DNA of 64,000 nucleotides from Microtetraspora niveoalba. Its GTDB lineage: Bacteria; Actinomycetota; Actinomycetes; Streptosporangiales; Streptosporangiaceae. The translations under genes were made by a program, and so were the position numbers. The stretch spans positions 62,001 to 126,000 of the forward strand of contig NZ_BBYM01000005.1 of assembly GCF_001570405.1 (NCBI RefSeq), given 5' to 3'. The notes under the pieces were generated by a model, which was not told the DNA's origin, did no database searches, and worked only from the letters and a program-made list of their open reading frames with translations. Positions 20,192-28,619 of this stretch are shown in pieces; positions within the stretch are counted from its first letter, which is position 1, and every line of letters starts with the position of its first letter.

Positions 20192-20938
20192 TCAGGCCAG
20201 GAGCTTGACGATCGCCACGACGCCGATGCAGACGATCACGGCGCGCAGGACGGGGGCGGGCAGCCTGCGGCCCAGCCTCGCGCCCAGGAACCCGCCGACC
20301 CCGGTGCCCAGCGCCACCAGGAGCGCGGCGGCCCAGTCCACGTGGGCGACCAGCGTGAAGAGAATCGCGGCCGTCAGGTTGACCAGCAGTGACAGGAAGT
20401 TCTTCGCCGCGTTGATCCGCTGCAGCTCCTCGTCGAGGAAGACGCCGAGCAGGCCGATCAGCACGACGCCCTGCGCGGCGCCGAAATAGCCGCCGTACAT
20501 GCCGGCGCCGAGCACGCCCAGCCACAACCAGGGGCCGCCGTGCGGGTGCGTACGCCGACCGGCCAGCCAGCCGTTGAGCTTCGGCTGCACGACCACCAGC
20601 ACGCACGCGATCCCGATCAGGGCGGGGACGATGATCTGAAACGCCTTCTCGGGCAGCCGGAGAAGCAGCACGGCGCCGATGAACGAGCCGATGACGGACG
20701 CCACGCCGAGCCGCAGCAGCCGCGCGCGCTGCCCCTTGAGCTCGGGCCGGTAGCCCAGCACGCCGGTCACGCCGCCGGGGATCAGCCCGACGTTGTTGGA
20801 GACGTTCGCGACGACGGGAGGCAGACCGACCGCGAGCAGCGTGGGAAACGTGATCAGCGAGCCCGAGCCGACGACCGCGTTGATGCCACCCGCTCCGACC
20901 CCGGCCGCGAACACCGCGACCGCCTCCCACGGCGTCAA
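20192..20938 (-). CDS. TauE/SafE-family (TSUP) membrane permease
   Basis: 248 aa with about eight hydrophobic helices and the internal two-fold repeat typical of the family: N-terminal GGINAVVGSGSLITFPTLLAVGLPPVVAN and C-terminal GTGVGGFLGARLGRRLP. The family exports sulfite, sulfoacetate or other organosulfur anions; the substrate here is unknown. Stands alone, convergent with the IclR gene. Confidence 0.9.
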   Translation of the reverse strand: MTPWEAVAVFAAGVGAGGINAVVGSGSLITFPTLLAVGLPPVVANVSNNVGLIPGGVTGVLGYRPELKGQRARLLRLGVASVIGSFIGAVLLLRLPEKAFQIIVPALIGIACVLVVVQPKLNGWLAGRRTHPHGGPWLWLGVLGAGMYGGYFGAAQGVVLIGLLGVFLDEELQRINAAKNFLSLLVNLTAAILFTLVAHVDWAAALLVALGTGVGGFLGARLGRRLPAPVLRAVIVCIGVVAIVKLLA

Positions 20939-21053
20939 GATCCCTGCTCCCTCGAACGGCTGTGGCCCGATGGTAGACGGAGGGCCGCCGCCGGAGTCCG
21001 GCCGGGGTAGGGGGGACCCCGCTCACCGGCGGTCCCCTCGTCGGGCGGGGCGG

Positions 21054-21842
21054 TCAGAACGGGCGGGCGTACCAGCGGTCGCCGGTCCCGCGGTCCAGCC
21101 GCAGCGGCACGCCGAAGGTGCGCGACAGGTTGTCCCCGGTCATCACCGACTCCACCGGTCCCTGGGCGACCACGGAGCCGTGGCGCAGCAACATCACGTG
21201 GGTGAAGCCGCTCGGGATCTCCTCGACGTGGTGGGTGACCAGGACCATCGTCGGCGCCTTGGGGTCGCGCGCCAGCGCGCCCAGGCGGCGGACCAGGTCC
21301 TCGCGCCCGGCCACGTCCAGCCCGGCGGCGGGCTCGTCGAGCAGCAGCAGCTCGGGGTCCGGCATCAGCGCGCGGGCGATCTGCACCCGCTTGCGCTCCC
21401 CCTCCGACAGGGTGCCGAACCGGCGCCTGATCAGGTGGGCGCACCCGAGCTGGTCGATCAGCTCGACCGCGCGGGTGACGTCGTGGGAGTCGTACTCCTC
21501 GTTCCACCTGCCGACGATCGCGTAGGACGCGGTCAGCACCAGGTCGATGACCTTCTCGTCCGGCGGCACGCGCTCGGCCAGCGCCGCGCTGGCGAGGCCG
21601 ATCCGGGGGCGCAGGTCGAAGACGTCGGCCTGGCCGAGCCGCTCGCCGAGGATCTCGACGGCCCCCTCCGTGGGGAAGAGCAGCGCCGCGGCCACCTGCA
21701 GCAGCGTCGTCTTACCCGCTCCGTTGGGGCCGATGACGACCCAGCGCTCGTCCTCGCGGACGGACCAGTCGATGGCGCGCAACAGCGCCGCGCCGTCCCT
21801 GCGAACCGTGACGTCCCGCAGCCGCAGCACCTGACCGCCCAT
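21054..21842 (-). CDS. ABC transporter ATP-binding protein (YlmA-like)
   Basis: 262 aa. Walker A GPNGAGKTT near residue 38, signature LSEGERKRVQIARALM near 145, Walker B LLLLDEPAAGLD and the H-loop LVTHHVEEI. No permease gene is adjacent, so it either works with a distant permease or as a soluble ABC protein. Divergent from the 240-aa hypothetical gene. Confidence 0.88.
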   Translation of the reverse strand: MGGQVLRLRDVTVRRDGAALLRAIDWSVREDERWVVIGPNGAGKTTLLQVAAALLFPTEGAVEILGERLGQADVFDLRPRIGLASAALAERVPPDEKVIDLVLTASYAIVGRWNEEYDSHDVTRAVELIDQLGCAHLIRRRFGTLSEGERKRVQIARALMPDPELLLLDEPAAGLDVAGREDLVRRLGALARDPKAPTMVLVTHHVEEIPSGFTHVMLLRHGSVVAQGPVESVMTGDNLSRTFGVPLRLDRGTGDRWYARPF

Positions 21843-21911
21843 GTGGCCCCCTCGTGTGGTTACTCAGATAAAACTATTGCAGCCGGTCGGCATATCGTGG
21901 ATCGGGTGCGT

Positions 21912-22634
21912 ATGGATTCACCGATCTCAGCCGTCCTCGTCTCGTGGGGAAACGCGTGGCTGGGCGGGCACGTCGGTCTCGACGAGGCCGTGGACCACGT
22001 CGAGCGGGCCGGCGGCCCTCAGGTCGTCGCCGAGGGCCCCGGGGAGTCGACGCTCCGCGTCTTTCTCGCCGGGCTCCGAGCCGAGGGGCTCGGCTCGTTC
22101 CGGCTGGCGCTGCCGGTGCCCGGCGACCCGCTCGGGCTGGCCGGCCCGCCCGCCTTCAACATCAGCGCCATCGACGCCGGCCAGGCCGCGATCGCCGTCC
22201 TGCGCGGGCGGCGGCTCGGCCTGGTGCCCGCGCCCGACCGGCGCGGCTCCTCGTACGCCGGGGTGCGCTGGACGGCCGTCGAGTCCGCGGACAGCGAGCC
22301 GTACGTGCCCTCGCTGGCCGAGGCCGAGCAGGAGCTGACAGGCGCGATGCGGGCCGCGACGGAGGCCCTGCGCGGTGTGGCGGGATCCGGCTCCGGCGCT
22401 CCCTCGCTGAACGACGTGGGCGACACGCTCGCCCCCGGCTATCCGGGGCGGGCCCACCGGGTGGGCGCGCTCGCCGCCCGGCTGTCCGCCGCGCTGCGTC
22501 TCGCCGGGGAGCGCGGTCTGACCTCCGGCCAGCTCTCGGCGCGCGGCGAGGCCCTGCGCGAGCTTGACCGGGCCGTACGGCGGGCGCGGGTCGCCGCCCA
22601 CCACGCCATCGTGGAGGGGCAGCCGCACGGCTGA
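21912..22634 (+). CDS. Conserved-looking hypothetical protein (240 aa)
   Basis: Starts MDSPISAVLVSWGNAWLGGHVGLDEAVDHV; a GTG two codons earlier is also possible. Alpha/beta-like N-terminal half with a GDPLGLAGPPAFN...AGQAAIAV segment, and a helical, Arg/Ala-rich C-terminal half (AARLSAALRLAGERGLTSGQLSARGEALRELDRAVRRARVAA). GC3 and codon use fit a real gene. I do not recognise a family. Its stop is only 4 nt from the convergent response-regulator stop. Confidence 0.75.
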   Translation: MDSPISAVLVSWGNAWLGGHVGLDEAVDHVERAGGPQVVAEGPGESTLRVFLAGLRAEGLGSFRLALPVPGDPLGLAGPPAFNISAIDAGQAAIAVLRGRRLGLVPAPDRRGSSYAGVRWTAVESADSEPYVPSLAEAEQELTGAMRAATEALRGVAGSGSGAPSLNDVGDTLAPGYPGRAHRVGALAARLSAALRLAGERGLTSGQLSARGEALRELDRAVRRARVAAHHAIVEGQPHG

Positions 22635-22638
22635 CCGC

Positions 22639-23268
22639 TCAGGCGACGCCATGCCGCACCGCGTAGAGGGCGGCCTGGGTGCGGTCCTGGACGCCGAGCT
22701 TCATGAGGACGTTGGAGACGTGGGTCTTCACGGTCTTCTCCGCGACGGCCAGCTCTCTGGCGATCTCGCGGTTGGAGCGGCCTCCGGCGATCAGCCGCAG
22801 CACCTCGCGCTCCCGCTCCGTCAGCGACGCGACCGCGTCGGCCGGGGCGCGGTCCTCGCCTGAGATCATCGCCTCGGCCGCCTCGGGCGCGAGCAGCACC
22901 TGCCCCCCGTGGACCGCCCGGATGGCCTGGACGAGGGCGGTGGGATCGACGTCCTTGTACAGGAAGCCGGAGGCACCGGCCCGCATGGCGGGCGCGACGT
23001 CCCCGCGGTCGCTCACCGAGGTCAGCACGATCACCCTCGTGCCGAGGTGGCCCGCGGAGCCGAGCCGGGCCAGCGCGCCCAGGCCGTCGAGCACGGGCAT
23101 CTTCAGGTCGAGGAGCAGGATGTCCGGCCGGGTCGACTCGGCCAGCGCGACCGCCTCCGCGCCGTCGGCCGCCTCGCCCACCACGGTCACGTCCTCCTGG
23201 ATCTCCAGGAACGTGCGCAGGCCCTGCCGGACGATCGGGTGGTCGTCGGCGATGAGTACGCGGATCAT
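22639..23268 (-). CDS. NarL/FixJ-family response regulator
   Basis: 209 aa. Receiver domain with acidic pocket IADDH and phosphoacceptor Asp54 (LLLDLKMP), the conserved Thr/Ser in VIVLTSVSD and Lys in GFLYKDVD. LuxR-type HTH at about 145-205 ([44 protein letters not shown]). The ATG overlaps the kinase stop (ATGA), making this its cognate partner. Confidence 0.96.
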   Translation of the reverse strand: MIRVLIADDHPIVRQGLRTFLEIQEDVTVVGEAADGAEAVALAESTRPDILLLDLKMPVLDGLGALARLGSAGHLGTRVIVLTSVSDRGDVAPAMRAGASGFLYKDVDPTALVQAIRAVHGGQVLLAPEAAEAMISGEDRAPADAVASLTEREREVLRLIAGGRSNREIARELAVAEKTVKTHVSNVLMKLGVQDRTQAALYAVRHGVA

Positions 23269-24428
23269 GCGGGCACCACCAACCGGACCGTCGTGCCGGC
23301 TCCGGGCGCGGCGACCACCTCCAGCGAACCACGCGCGTTCTCCGCGCGGTCGCGCATCGAGGCCAGCCCGAGCCCCTTGACGGGGTCGGCGTCGGGGGCG
23401 AACCCCTTCCCGTCGTCGCCGACCTCCAGGACCAGCGCACCGTCCCGGTGCGCGAGCCGTACGTCGATGTGGGCGGCCTCGGCGTGCCGCAGCGCGTTGT
23501 GCAGCGCCTCCTGGGCCACCCGCAGCACCGTCACCTCGGCGGTCACGTCGCCCCTGGGGGCGGCGTCGGGATCGCCGTCGAAGGTGAACCGCGTCGTGAC
23601 CGGGTGCAGCCGGTCGAGCAGGTGGACGTGCTTGCGCAGCGTCTCGACCAGGCCGTGCCGGTCCAGCTCGGCCGGGCGCAGCTCGACGATCACCGCGCGC
23701 AGCTCGCTCAGGGCCTCGCCCGCGAGGCGCTGGACCTGGTCGAGCTCCCTGGCGGCGCGGCCGGGATCGGTGTCCAGGAGCGACGCGGCGGCCCGCGCGG
23801 TCAGCCGCAGCGAGAAGAGCTTCTGGGTGACCGCGTCGTGGAGCTCGTGCGCCATGCGGGTGCGCTCCTCGATCACGGTCAGCTCGCGCCCCCGCTCGTA
23901 CAGCCGGGCGTTGGTGAGGGCGATGGCGGCGTGCGCCGCGAACATGGTGAGCAGGTCCTCGTCCGCGGGGGTGAAGCCGCCGGGGGTCCGCTTGTTGGAG
24001 AGGAAGATGATGCCGAGGACCTGCTCGCCGTCGCGGATGGGCACGCCGAGGAAGTCCTTGAGCACCGGATGCGCCCTCGGCCACCACTCGAACCGGGAGT
24101 CCCTGCGGATGTCGGCCAGCCGGACCGGCTGGCCGTCGCGCAGCATCGCGCCGAGCATGCCGTGCTGCCGGGGGGTGGGGCCGATGGCCTCCCACTGCTC
24201 CTCGGAGATGCCCTCGGCGACGAACTCGGCGAACGCGCCCTGGTCGTCGGGGACGCCGAGCGCCGCGTAGCGCGCGTCGAGCAACTGGGCCGCCGAGCGG
24301 ACGATGACCTGCAGCACCTCGCGCACCGACAGGTGGCGGGTGACCGCGAGCACGGCCGAACTGACCGCGTGCAGGACGGCGTCGCGACCCGGACAGTCGA
24401 GGGGGAGATCAGGTGTCGGCTCGGCCAC
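23265..24428 (-). CDS. GAF-domain sensor histidine kinase (DevS/DesK-like)
   Basis: 387 aa, no membrane helix, so cytosolic. GAF domain at about 28-180 ([26 protein letters not shown] ... [19 protein letters not shown]) resembles the GAF modules of DevS/DosT. HisKA_3 dimerisation domain with phospho-His in [19 protein letters not shown] (His197), and HATPase_c with [11 protein letters not shown] and [10 protein letters not shown]. The ligand is not known; in DevS a GAF binds haem. Translationally coupled to the NarL regulator. Confidence 0.93.
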   Translation of the reverse strand: MAEPTPDLPLDCPGRDAVLHAVSSAVLAVTRHLSVREVLQVIVRSAAQLLDARYAALGVPDDQGAFAEFVAEGISEEQWEAIGPTPRQHGMLGAMLRDGQPVRLADIRRDSRFEWWPRAHPVLKDFLGVPIRDGEQVLGIIFLSNKRTPGGFTPADEDLLTMFAAHAAIALTNARLYERGRELTVIEERTRMAHELHDAVTQKLFSLRLTARAAASLLDTDPGRAARELDQVQRLAGEALSELRAVIVELRPAELDRHGLVETLRKHVHLLDRLHPVTTRFTFDGDPDAAPRGDVTAEVTVLRVAQEALHNALRHAEAAHIDVRLAHRDGALVLEVGDDGKGFAPDADPVKGLGLASMRDRAENARGSLEVVAAPGAGTTVRLVVPA

Positions 24429-24583
24429 GCCCCCACCATATGGCGGGCCGCCGACATCGCCGCGCCCGGCCGCCGCCGTGGCCCTCCCCGGGGCCGGGCC
24501 GGTGGTCCTAGGGCGAACTGCCGAGGCGGTCCGAGGGCTGTGGCCCGATGTGCGGCCACCGCCCGATTCCTAGCGTGAGCGGC

Positions 24584-24883
24584 ATGAAGCACGTACTCAT
24601 CACCGGAGCCTCCCGCGGACTGGGACTGGCTCTGGCCAGGTCGCTCGCCGCCGACGGATGGGCGCTCACGCTCACCGCCCGGGGAGAGGAGGACCTCCAC
24701 TGCGCCGCGTTCGACCTCGACGCCTCCGCCGACGTGACCGCCATCGCGGGCGACGTGGCGGACCCGGCCCACCGGGCCCGCCTGGCGGCCGCCCCTGATC
24801 CGGAGACCGTCGCCCCGGCGCTGCTGCGCCTCGTCGCCGCCCGCCCCGCGAGCGGCCGGTTCACGAGGGACGCGCTGGAATGA
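24584..24883 (+). CDS. Internally deleted short-chain dehydrogenase (remnant)
   Basis: 99 aa only. It starts with a complete SDR nucleotide-binding motif (KHVLITGASRGLGLALARSLAADGW) and continues to IAGDVADPAHRARLAA. It then jumps to a sequence typical of the C-terminal end of such SDRs (PDPETVAPALLRLVAARPASGR). The NNAG region, catalytic Ser and YxxxK are absent, about 130 residues less than the family norm. The frame is open throughout, and the stop overlaps the next ATG (ATGA). Best read as an in-frame internal deletion; unlikely to be a working oxidoreductase. Confidence 0.75.
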   Translation: MKHVLITGASRGLGLALARSLAADGWALTLTARGEEDLHCAAFDLDASADVTAIAGDVADPAHRARLAAAPDPETVAPALLRLVAARPASGRFTRDALE

Positions 24884-25893
24884 GCCCGGCCCTCGATTTC
24901 ACGCTGCCCGCCGTACAGGAGGCGCACGAGCCGCCGGAGGAGCGCGGGCTCACCCGGGACGCCGTGCGGATGCTCGTCTCGCGCAAGGACACCGGGGAGA
25001 TCACGCACCGGACGTTCCGCGAGCTGCCCGAGGTCCTCGCGCCGGGCGACCTGCTCGTGGTGAACAACTCGGCGACCATCGCCGCCGCGGTGCGGCTCGA
25101 CCGGCTGGCCGTCCACTTCTCCGGCGAGCTGCCCACCGGGGAGTGGCTGGTCGAGCTGCGTACGCGCGTGGCGGGCGGGAGCCGGCCCTACGCGGGCGGG
25201 GCGGCGGGCGAGTGGCTTCCCCTGCCCGGGCAGGCCACGCTGCGGCTGGTGCGCCGGGAGACGCCGCGCCTGTGGCGGGCCGTGCTCGACCGTGACGTCC
25301 CGGACTATCTGGGCAGGTACGGCGTGCCGATCCGCTACTCGTACGTGCGGCGGGACTGGCCGCTCGACCGCTACCAGACGGTGTTCGCGGTCGCGCCGGG
25401 CAGCGCCGAGATGCCGAGCGCGGGCCGCCCGTTCACGGCCGAGCTGGTCACCGCCCTGGTCGCGCGCGGCGTCGCGGTCGCGCCCATCACGCTGCACACC
25501 GGGGTGGCGTCCCCGGAGAGGGACGAACCTCCCTCTCCTGAGCGCTTCCAGGTGCCCGAGCCCACCGCCCGGCTGGTGAACCTCACCCGCGAGAGCGGCG
25601 GGCGGGTCGTCGCCGTGGGGACGACGGTGGTTCGCGCTCTGGAGAGCGCGGCGCTGCCGGGGGCGGCGCGGACTGTTCGGGCGGCGGAGGGGTGGACGGC
25701 GCGTGTCGTGACCCCCTCCGAAGGCGTACGAGTGGTGGACGGGTTGGTCACGGGGCTGCACGAGCCGCGCTCCAGCCATCTGATGATGCTGTCCGCCGTC
25801 GCCGGGGCCGAGCTGCTGTCGCGCTCCTATCGGGCCGCGCTCGACGGCGGCTATCTCTGGCACGAGTTCGGGGACAGGCATCTCATCCTTTAG
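24880..25893 (+). CDS. QueA-like S-adenosylmethionine:tRNA ribosyltransferase-isomerase
   Basis: 337 aa. QueA-family features: VLAPGDLLVVNNSATIAAA near residue 55-73, YQTVFAVAPGSAEMPSAGRPFT near 165, PITLHTGV, VVAVGTTVVRALES and LVTGLHEPRSSHLMML. QueA transfers the ribosyl of SAM to 7-aminomethyl-7-deazaguanine in tRNA. This actinobacterial type is divergent, and no other queuosine gene is in the window, so the substrate is uncertain. Coupled to the SDR remnant. Confidence 0.85.
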   Translation: MSPALDFTLPAVQEAHEPPEERGLTRDAVRMLVSRKDTGEITHRTFRELPEVLAPGDLLVVNNSATIAAAVRLDRLAVHFSGELPTGEWLVELRTRVAGGSRPYAGGAAGEWLPLPGQATLRLVRRETPRLWRAVLDRDVPDYLGRYGVPIRYSYVRRDWPLDRYQTVFAVAPGSAEMPSAGRPFTAELVTALVARGVAVAPITLHTGVASPERDEPPSPERFQVPEPTARLVNLTRESGGRVVAVGTTVVRALESAALPGAARTVRAAEGWTARVVTPSEGVRVVDGLVTGLHEPRSSHLMMLSAVAGAELLSRSYRAALDGGYLWHEFGDRHLIL

Positions 25894-26009
25894 CCGCCCA
25901 GAGAATCAGACAGATGCCGACATTTCTCCGCTAAACCCGAGAAGCGATAAAACTTTCATAAAAAAGATCTTTACCGGTCGATCTCCCGGATGGTAGAAAC
26001 CTTGCGTTT

Positions 26010-26043
26010 ACTGGGGGGCCTTTACCTACTTTCCCCCCTTAGT
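26010..26043 (+). promoter_or_regulatory. 5-prime leader hairpin before the secreted protein gene
   Basis: ACTGGGGGG and CCCCCCTTAGT can pair around a CCTTTACCTACTTT loop in an otherwise AT-rich leader (25920-26050), and end just before the ribosome-binding site. It could control translation or mRNA stability. No known riboswitch recognised. Confidence 0.4.
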
Positions 26044-26061
26044 CCTTTGGGAGACAAACAC

Positions 26062-26625
26062 ATGCGTCACCCGATCGCCAAGATCGCCACGCTCGCGCTG
26101 GTCGCCCCGCTCGCCGGCGCCACGCTGCTCGCCACCGCGCCCGCCGGGGCCACGACGGCGACGACCGCCGCCGCCAAGGCGAGCGAGCCGTTCAGCGTCT
26201 TCAAGATCTCGAACGTCAAGTACACCAAGAAGGCCAAGCCCGGCGGGTGGGTCAAGTACACCTTCACCGCGACCAACACCGGTCCGTACGACGCGGACTA
26301 CTACTGGATCGGCGGCACCCTGCCCAAGGGTGTCGACATCAAGAAGAAGCTCTACTGGAACGGTCCGAAGGGCACCGAGTGCGACTGGGAGGGCCGCGAG
26401 TTCTGGTGCTGGACCCCGCACGTCCTCGAGGTCGACGAGAGCGACTGGCTCTCCCTCCAGTTCCGTCTGAAGAAGACCGCGCGCGGCGCCCAGGTGGGCG
26501 AGGTCGGCGCGATCAACTACGACGTTCCGCACGGCGCCGAGGACCTCGACAAGAAGCGCCTGAAGGATCTCGGCATCAAGGGCTGGATCTACACCACGAA
26601 GGTCAAGACCACCGTCGTCCGCTAG
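26062..26625 (+). CDS. Secreted beta-rich protein (DUF11/CARDB-like)
   Basis: 187 aa. Sec signal peptide (about 1-34; LATAPAGATTATTAAA) with the ATG 8 nt after GGGAGA. The mature part is a single Ig-like or CARDB-type beta domain: ISNVKYTKKAKPGGWVKYTF, NTGPYDADYYWIGGTLPKGVDI, LSLQFRLKK, VGAINYDVP. Two Cys (TECDWEGREFWCW) may form a disulfide. Lys-rich compared with neighbours. Probably extracellular; no enzymatic motif. Confidence 0.8.
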   Translation: MRHPIAKIATLALVAPLAGATLLATAPAGATTATTAAAKASEPFSVFKISNVKYTKKAKPGGWVKYTFTATNTGPYDADYYWIGGTLPKGVDIKKKLYWNGPKGTECDWEGREFWCWTPHVLEVDESDWLSLQFRLKKTARGAQVGEVGAINYDVPHGAEDLDKKRLKDLGIKGWIYTTKVKTTVVR

Positions 26626-26635
26626 ATCTCGCGAC

Positions 26636-26653
26636 GGGGCGTCGCAGCGCCCC
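26636..26653 (+). terminator. Short hairpin after the secreted protein gene
   Basis: Stem GGGGCG / CGCCCC with a 6-nt loop and then TT, 11 nt after the stop. Confidence 0.5.
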
Positions 26654-26679
26654 TTGAGGGGTGACGGCGGGCCCGGTCG

Positions 26680-27750
26680 TCAGCGGCCGTCACCGGTCGC
26701 CGCGGGATCCCGCCGGACACTCGCGGAACACGTCACGCCCGCCCGGGCCGCAGGCACATTCGCCGCCCGGGCGGGTGTTTCCGTTCCCGCCTCCATGTGC
26801 CGCTCCGGCGCCTCCCCGACCCCGGTCCGCACGTACGCCTCGGCGAGCCCGGCGAGGACCCGGCGATCCCCGCGCCGCCGTCCCCGCGGCGCGAGCCGTA
26901 CCTCGGGGAACCGCGTCACCTCGACCACGAGCCCCCGCGTCGCCACCACGCGCAGGACGGACGCGAGAAGCGAGTCCTCCCCCACGTAGCAGGCGCGGGT
27001 CGACGTCGCCTCCCCCTCGCGGTAGTGCAGCGCCACCGGCCGCACCGCCGCCCCCGTCTCGATCGCCGCCTGGAACACCGCGGGCCGGAACTCGCCCATG
27101 CCGCGCCCGCACCAGGTCGTCCCCTCGGGGAACGCCACGACCGTGTCGCCGTCGCGCAGCGCCCCGGCGACCCTCCCGACCGCCTCCGGCAGCGCCGACA
27201 ACCGCTCCCTGTCGATGAACAGCGCGCCCGCCCCGGCCGCGAGCGTACGGACCAGCGGCCATTCGCCGATCTCGCGCTTGGCCAGGGGCCGCGCGGGCAC
27301 GGTCGCCGCCACGACGAGCGGGTCCAGCCACGAGACGTGGTTGGCCACGACGAGCGTCCCCCGGCCGTCCTGCGTCCCGGCCGGCGCCTGCGGTGATCCG
27401 GCGACGAACGCGAACCCGGCCCGCACGTCCAGCCGGACGCCGAGGGCGCGGAGCAGGACGCGCGCCCAGGCGGCGACGATCCGGCCCCTGCGCGCGGTAC
27501 CCGCTCCTCTGACGGCGATCGAGAGCGGGGCCCCGGAGAGCACCACCAGCGCCGCGGCGGCGAGCCGTACGGCGCGGCGGGCGAGGCCGGCCCGCGCGAC
27601 CGGGGGATCCACGCACGCCGCGGTCGAGCACGGGCTCGGCCGCAACCACGGATCGCCGCCCGCCGCCGCCCGTGAAACGGACGCCCTCGAGACCGCGGCC
27701 ACTCCGGGGGCCGCGGCCATCCAGGGCGAGGTCACGTACGGCGCCGTCAC
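26680..27750 (-). CDS. olsA: PlsC-type 1-acyltransferase (probable OlsA)
   Basis: 356 aa. Lysophosphatidate/lyso-ornithine-lipid acyltransferase fold: hydrophobic segment at about 62-80, HX4D motif NHVSWLDP (His138-Asp143), FPEGTT at 207-212. The GTG start overlaps the stop of the upstream acyltransferase (GTGA). Pairing with an OlsB-like gene suggests the second acylation step of ornithine-lipid synthesis (lyso-ornithine lipid to ornithine lipid). A general 1-acyl-glycerol-3-phosphate acyltransferase role remains possible. The C-terminal 40 residues are Ala/Arg-rich and probably disordered. Confidence 0.8.
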   Translation of the reverse strand: MTAPYVTSPWMAAAPGVAAVSRASVSRAAAGGDPWLRPSPCSTAACVDPPVARAGLARRAVRLAAAALVVLSGAPLSIAVRGAGTARRGRIVAAWARVLLRALGVRLDVRAGFAFVAGSPQAPAGTQDGRGTLVVANHVSWLDPLVVAATVPARPLAKREIGEWPLVRTLAAGAGALFIDRERLSALPEAVGRVAGALRDGDTVVAFPEGTTWCGRGMGEFRPAVFQAAIETGAAVRPVALHYREGEATSTRACYVGEDSLLASVLRVVATRGLVVEVTRFPEVRLAPRGRRRGDRRVLAGLAEAYVRTGVGEAPERHMEAGTETPARAANVPAARAGVTCSASVRRDPAATGDGR

Positions 27751-28475
27751 CGCGCGCCTCCGAGGAAACGGCGCAGGTAGCGCCCGTCCACCCGGGCCAT
27801 GGACAGGAGCACGAAGAAGTCCGCCGTGCCGAAATCCGGGTCGTGCGCCGGCTCCCCGCACACCCACGCCCCAAGCCGGAGATAGCCGCGCAGCAGCGTG
27901 GGCGGCACGAAACGCCCGGACACCTCCGCCGCCGCCGCGCGCCTGGGAGGCCGCCACGCGTGTCGCGGCCGCACCCGGTACTCCTCCGGACCGAGGGGGA
28001 CGCCCTCGGCCACCCGCGCCGCCGTCACGCCCCCGTCGTCCAGCGGGACCGAGCAGCAGCCGCCGAGCCAGCGGAAGCCGCCCTCGGCCATGTACCGCGC
28101 GATGCCGGCCCACAGCAGGCCGACGACGGCGCCCTCGCGGTGATCCGGGTGGACGCAGGTGCGCCCGACCTCGACCAGCTCCCCCCGGATCCCGGCGAGC
28201 GCGCCGAGATCGAACTCCGCGTCGGCGTACAGCCGGTCGGCCCGGCCCGGCGGCAGCAGCCGGTACGTCCCGACCACCTCGCGCCCCTCGCGGACGACGA
28301 GATGGTCGCAGTAGGCGTCGAAGCCGTCCACGTCGAGGCCCGAGACCGGTGAGTCGAGCCTCGCCCCCATCTCCTCGGCGAACACACGGTGGCGCAGCCG
28401 CTGGGCGGCCTGCAGGTCGGCGGCGGTCACGGCCAGGCCCAGCGTGTAGCGGCCGGTGTCGAGAGAGATCGTCAT
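27747..28475 (-). CDS. olsB: OlsB-like ornithine N-acyltransferase (GNAT fold)
   Basis: 242 aa. It matches the Acetyltransf_5/OlsB pattern: RLRHRVFAEEMGARL near residue 28, GLDVDGFDAYCDHLVV, VVGTYRLLPP, EVGRTCVHPDHR, LWAGIARYMAEGGFRWLGGCCSV. OlsB transfers a 3-hydroxyacyl chain from ACP to ornithine. ATG at 28475 with GAGGGAAGGA upstream is preferred to a TTG 21 nt earlier. Coupled to the PlsC-type gene, giving a two-gene ornithine-lipid operon. Confidence 0.82.
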   Translation of the reverse strand: MTISLDTGRYTLGLAVTAADLQAAQRLRHRVFAEEMGARLDSPVSGLDVDGFDAYCDHLVVREGREVVGTYRLLPPGRADRLYADAEFDLGALAGIRGELVEVGRTCVHPDHREGAVVGLLWAGIARYMAEGGFRWLGGCCSVPLDDGGVTAARVAEGVPLGPEEYRVRPRHAWRPPRRAAAAEVSGRFVPPTLLRGYLRLGAWVCGEPAHDPDFGTADFFVLLSMARVDGRYLRRFLGGAR

Positions 28476-28619
28476 GGGCGCGCGTCCTTCCCTCAAAGCG
28501 TCTCACGACCATCACGACATGCCGAAATGACCTCCGCGCCTCCCGATGGCGGCAGTCAGGCGTCCGCATGGTGAACCCCATGCGCGACCACGGGCCCCGG
28601 CCAAGTAGCGTTGGCGGCG

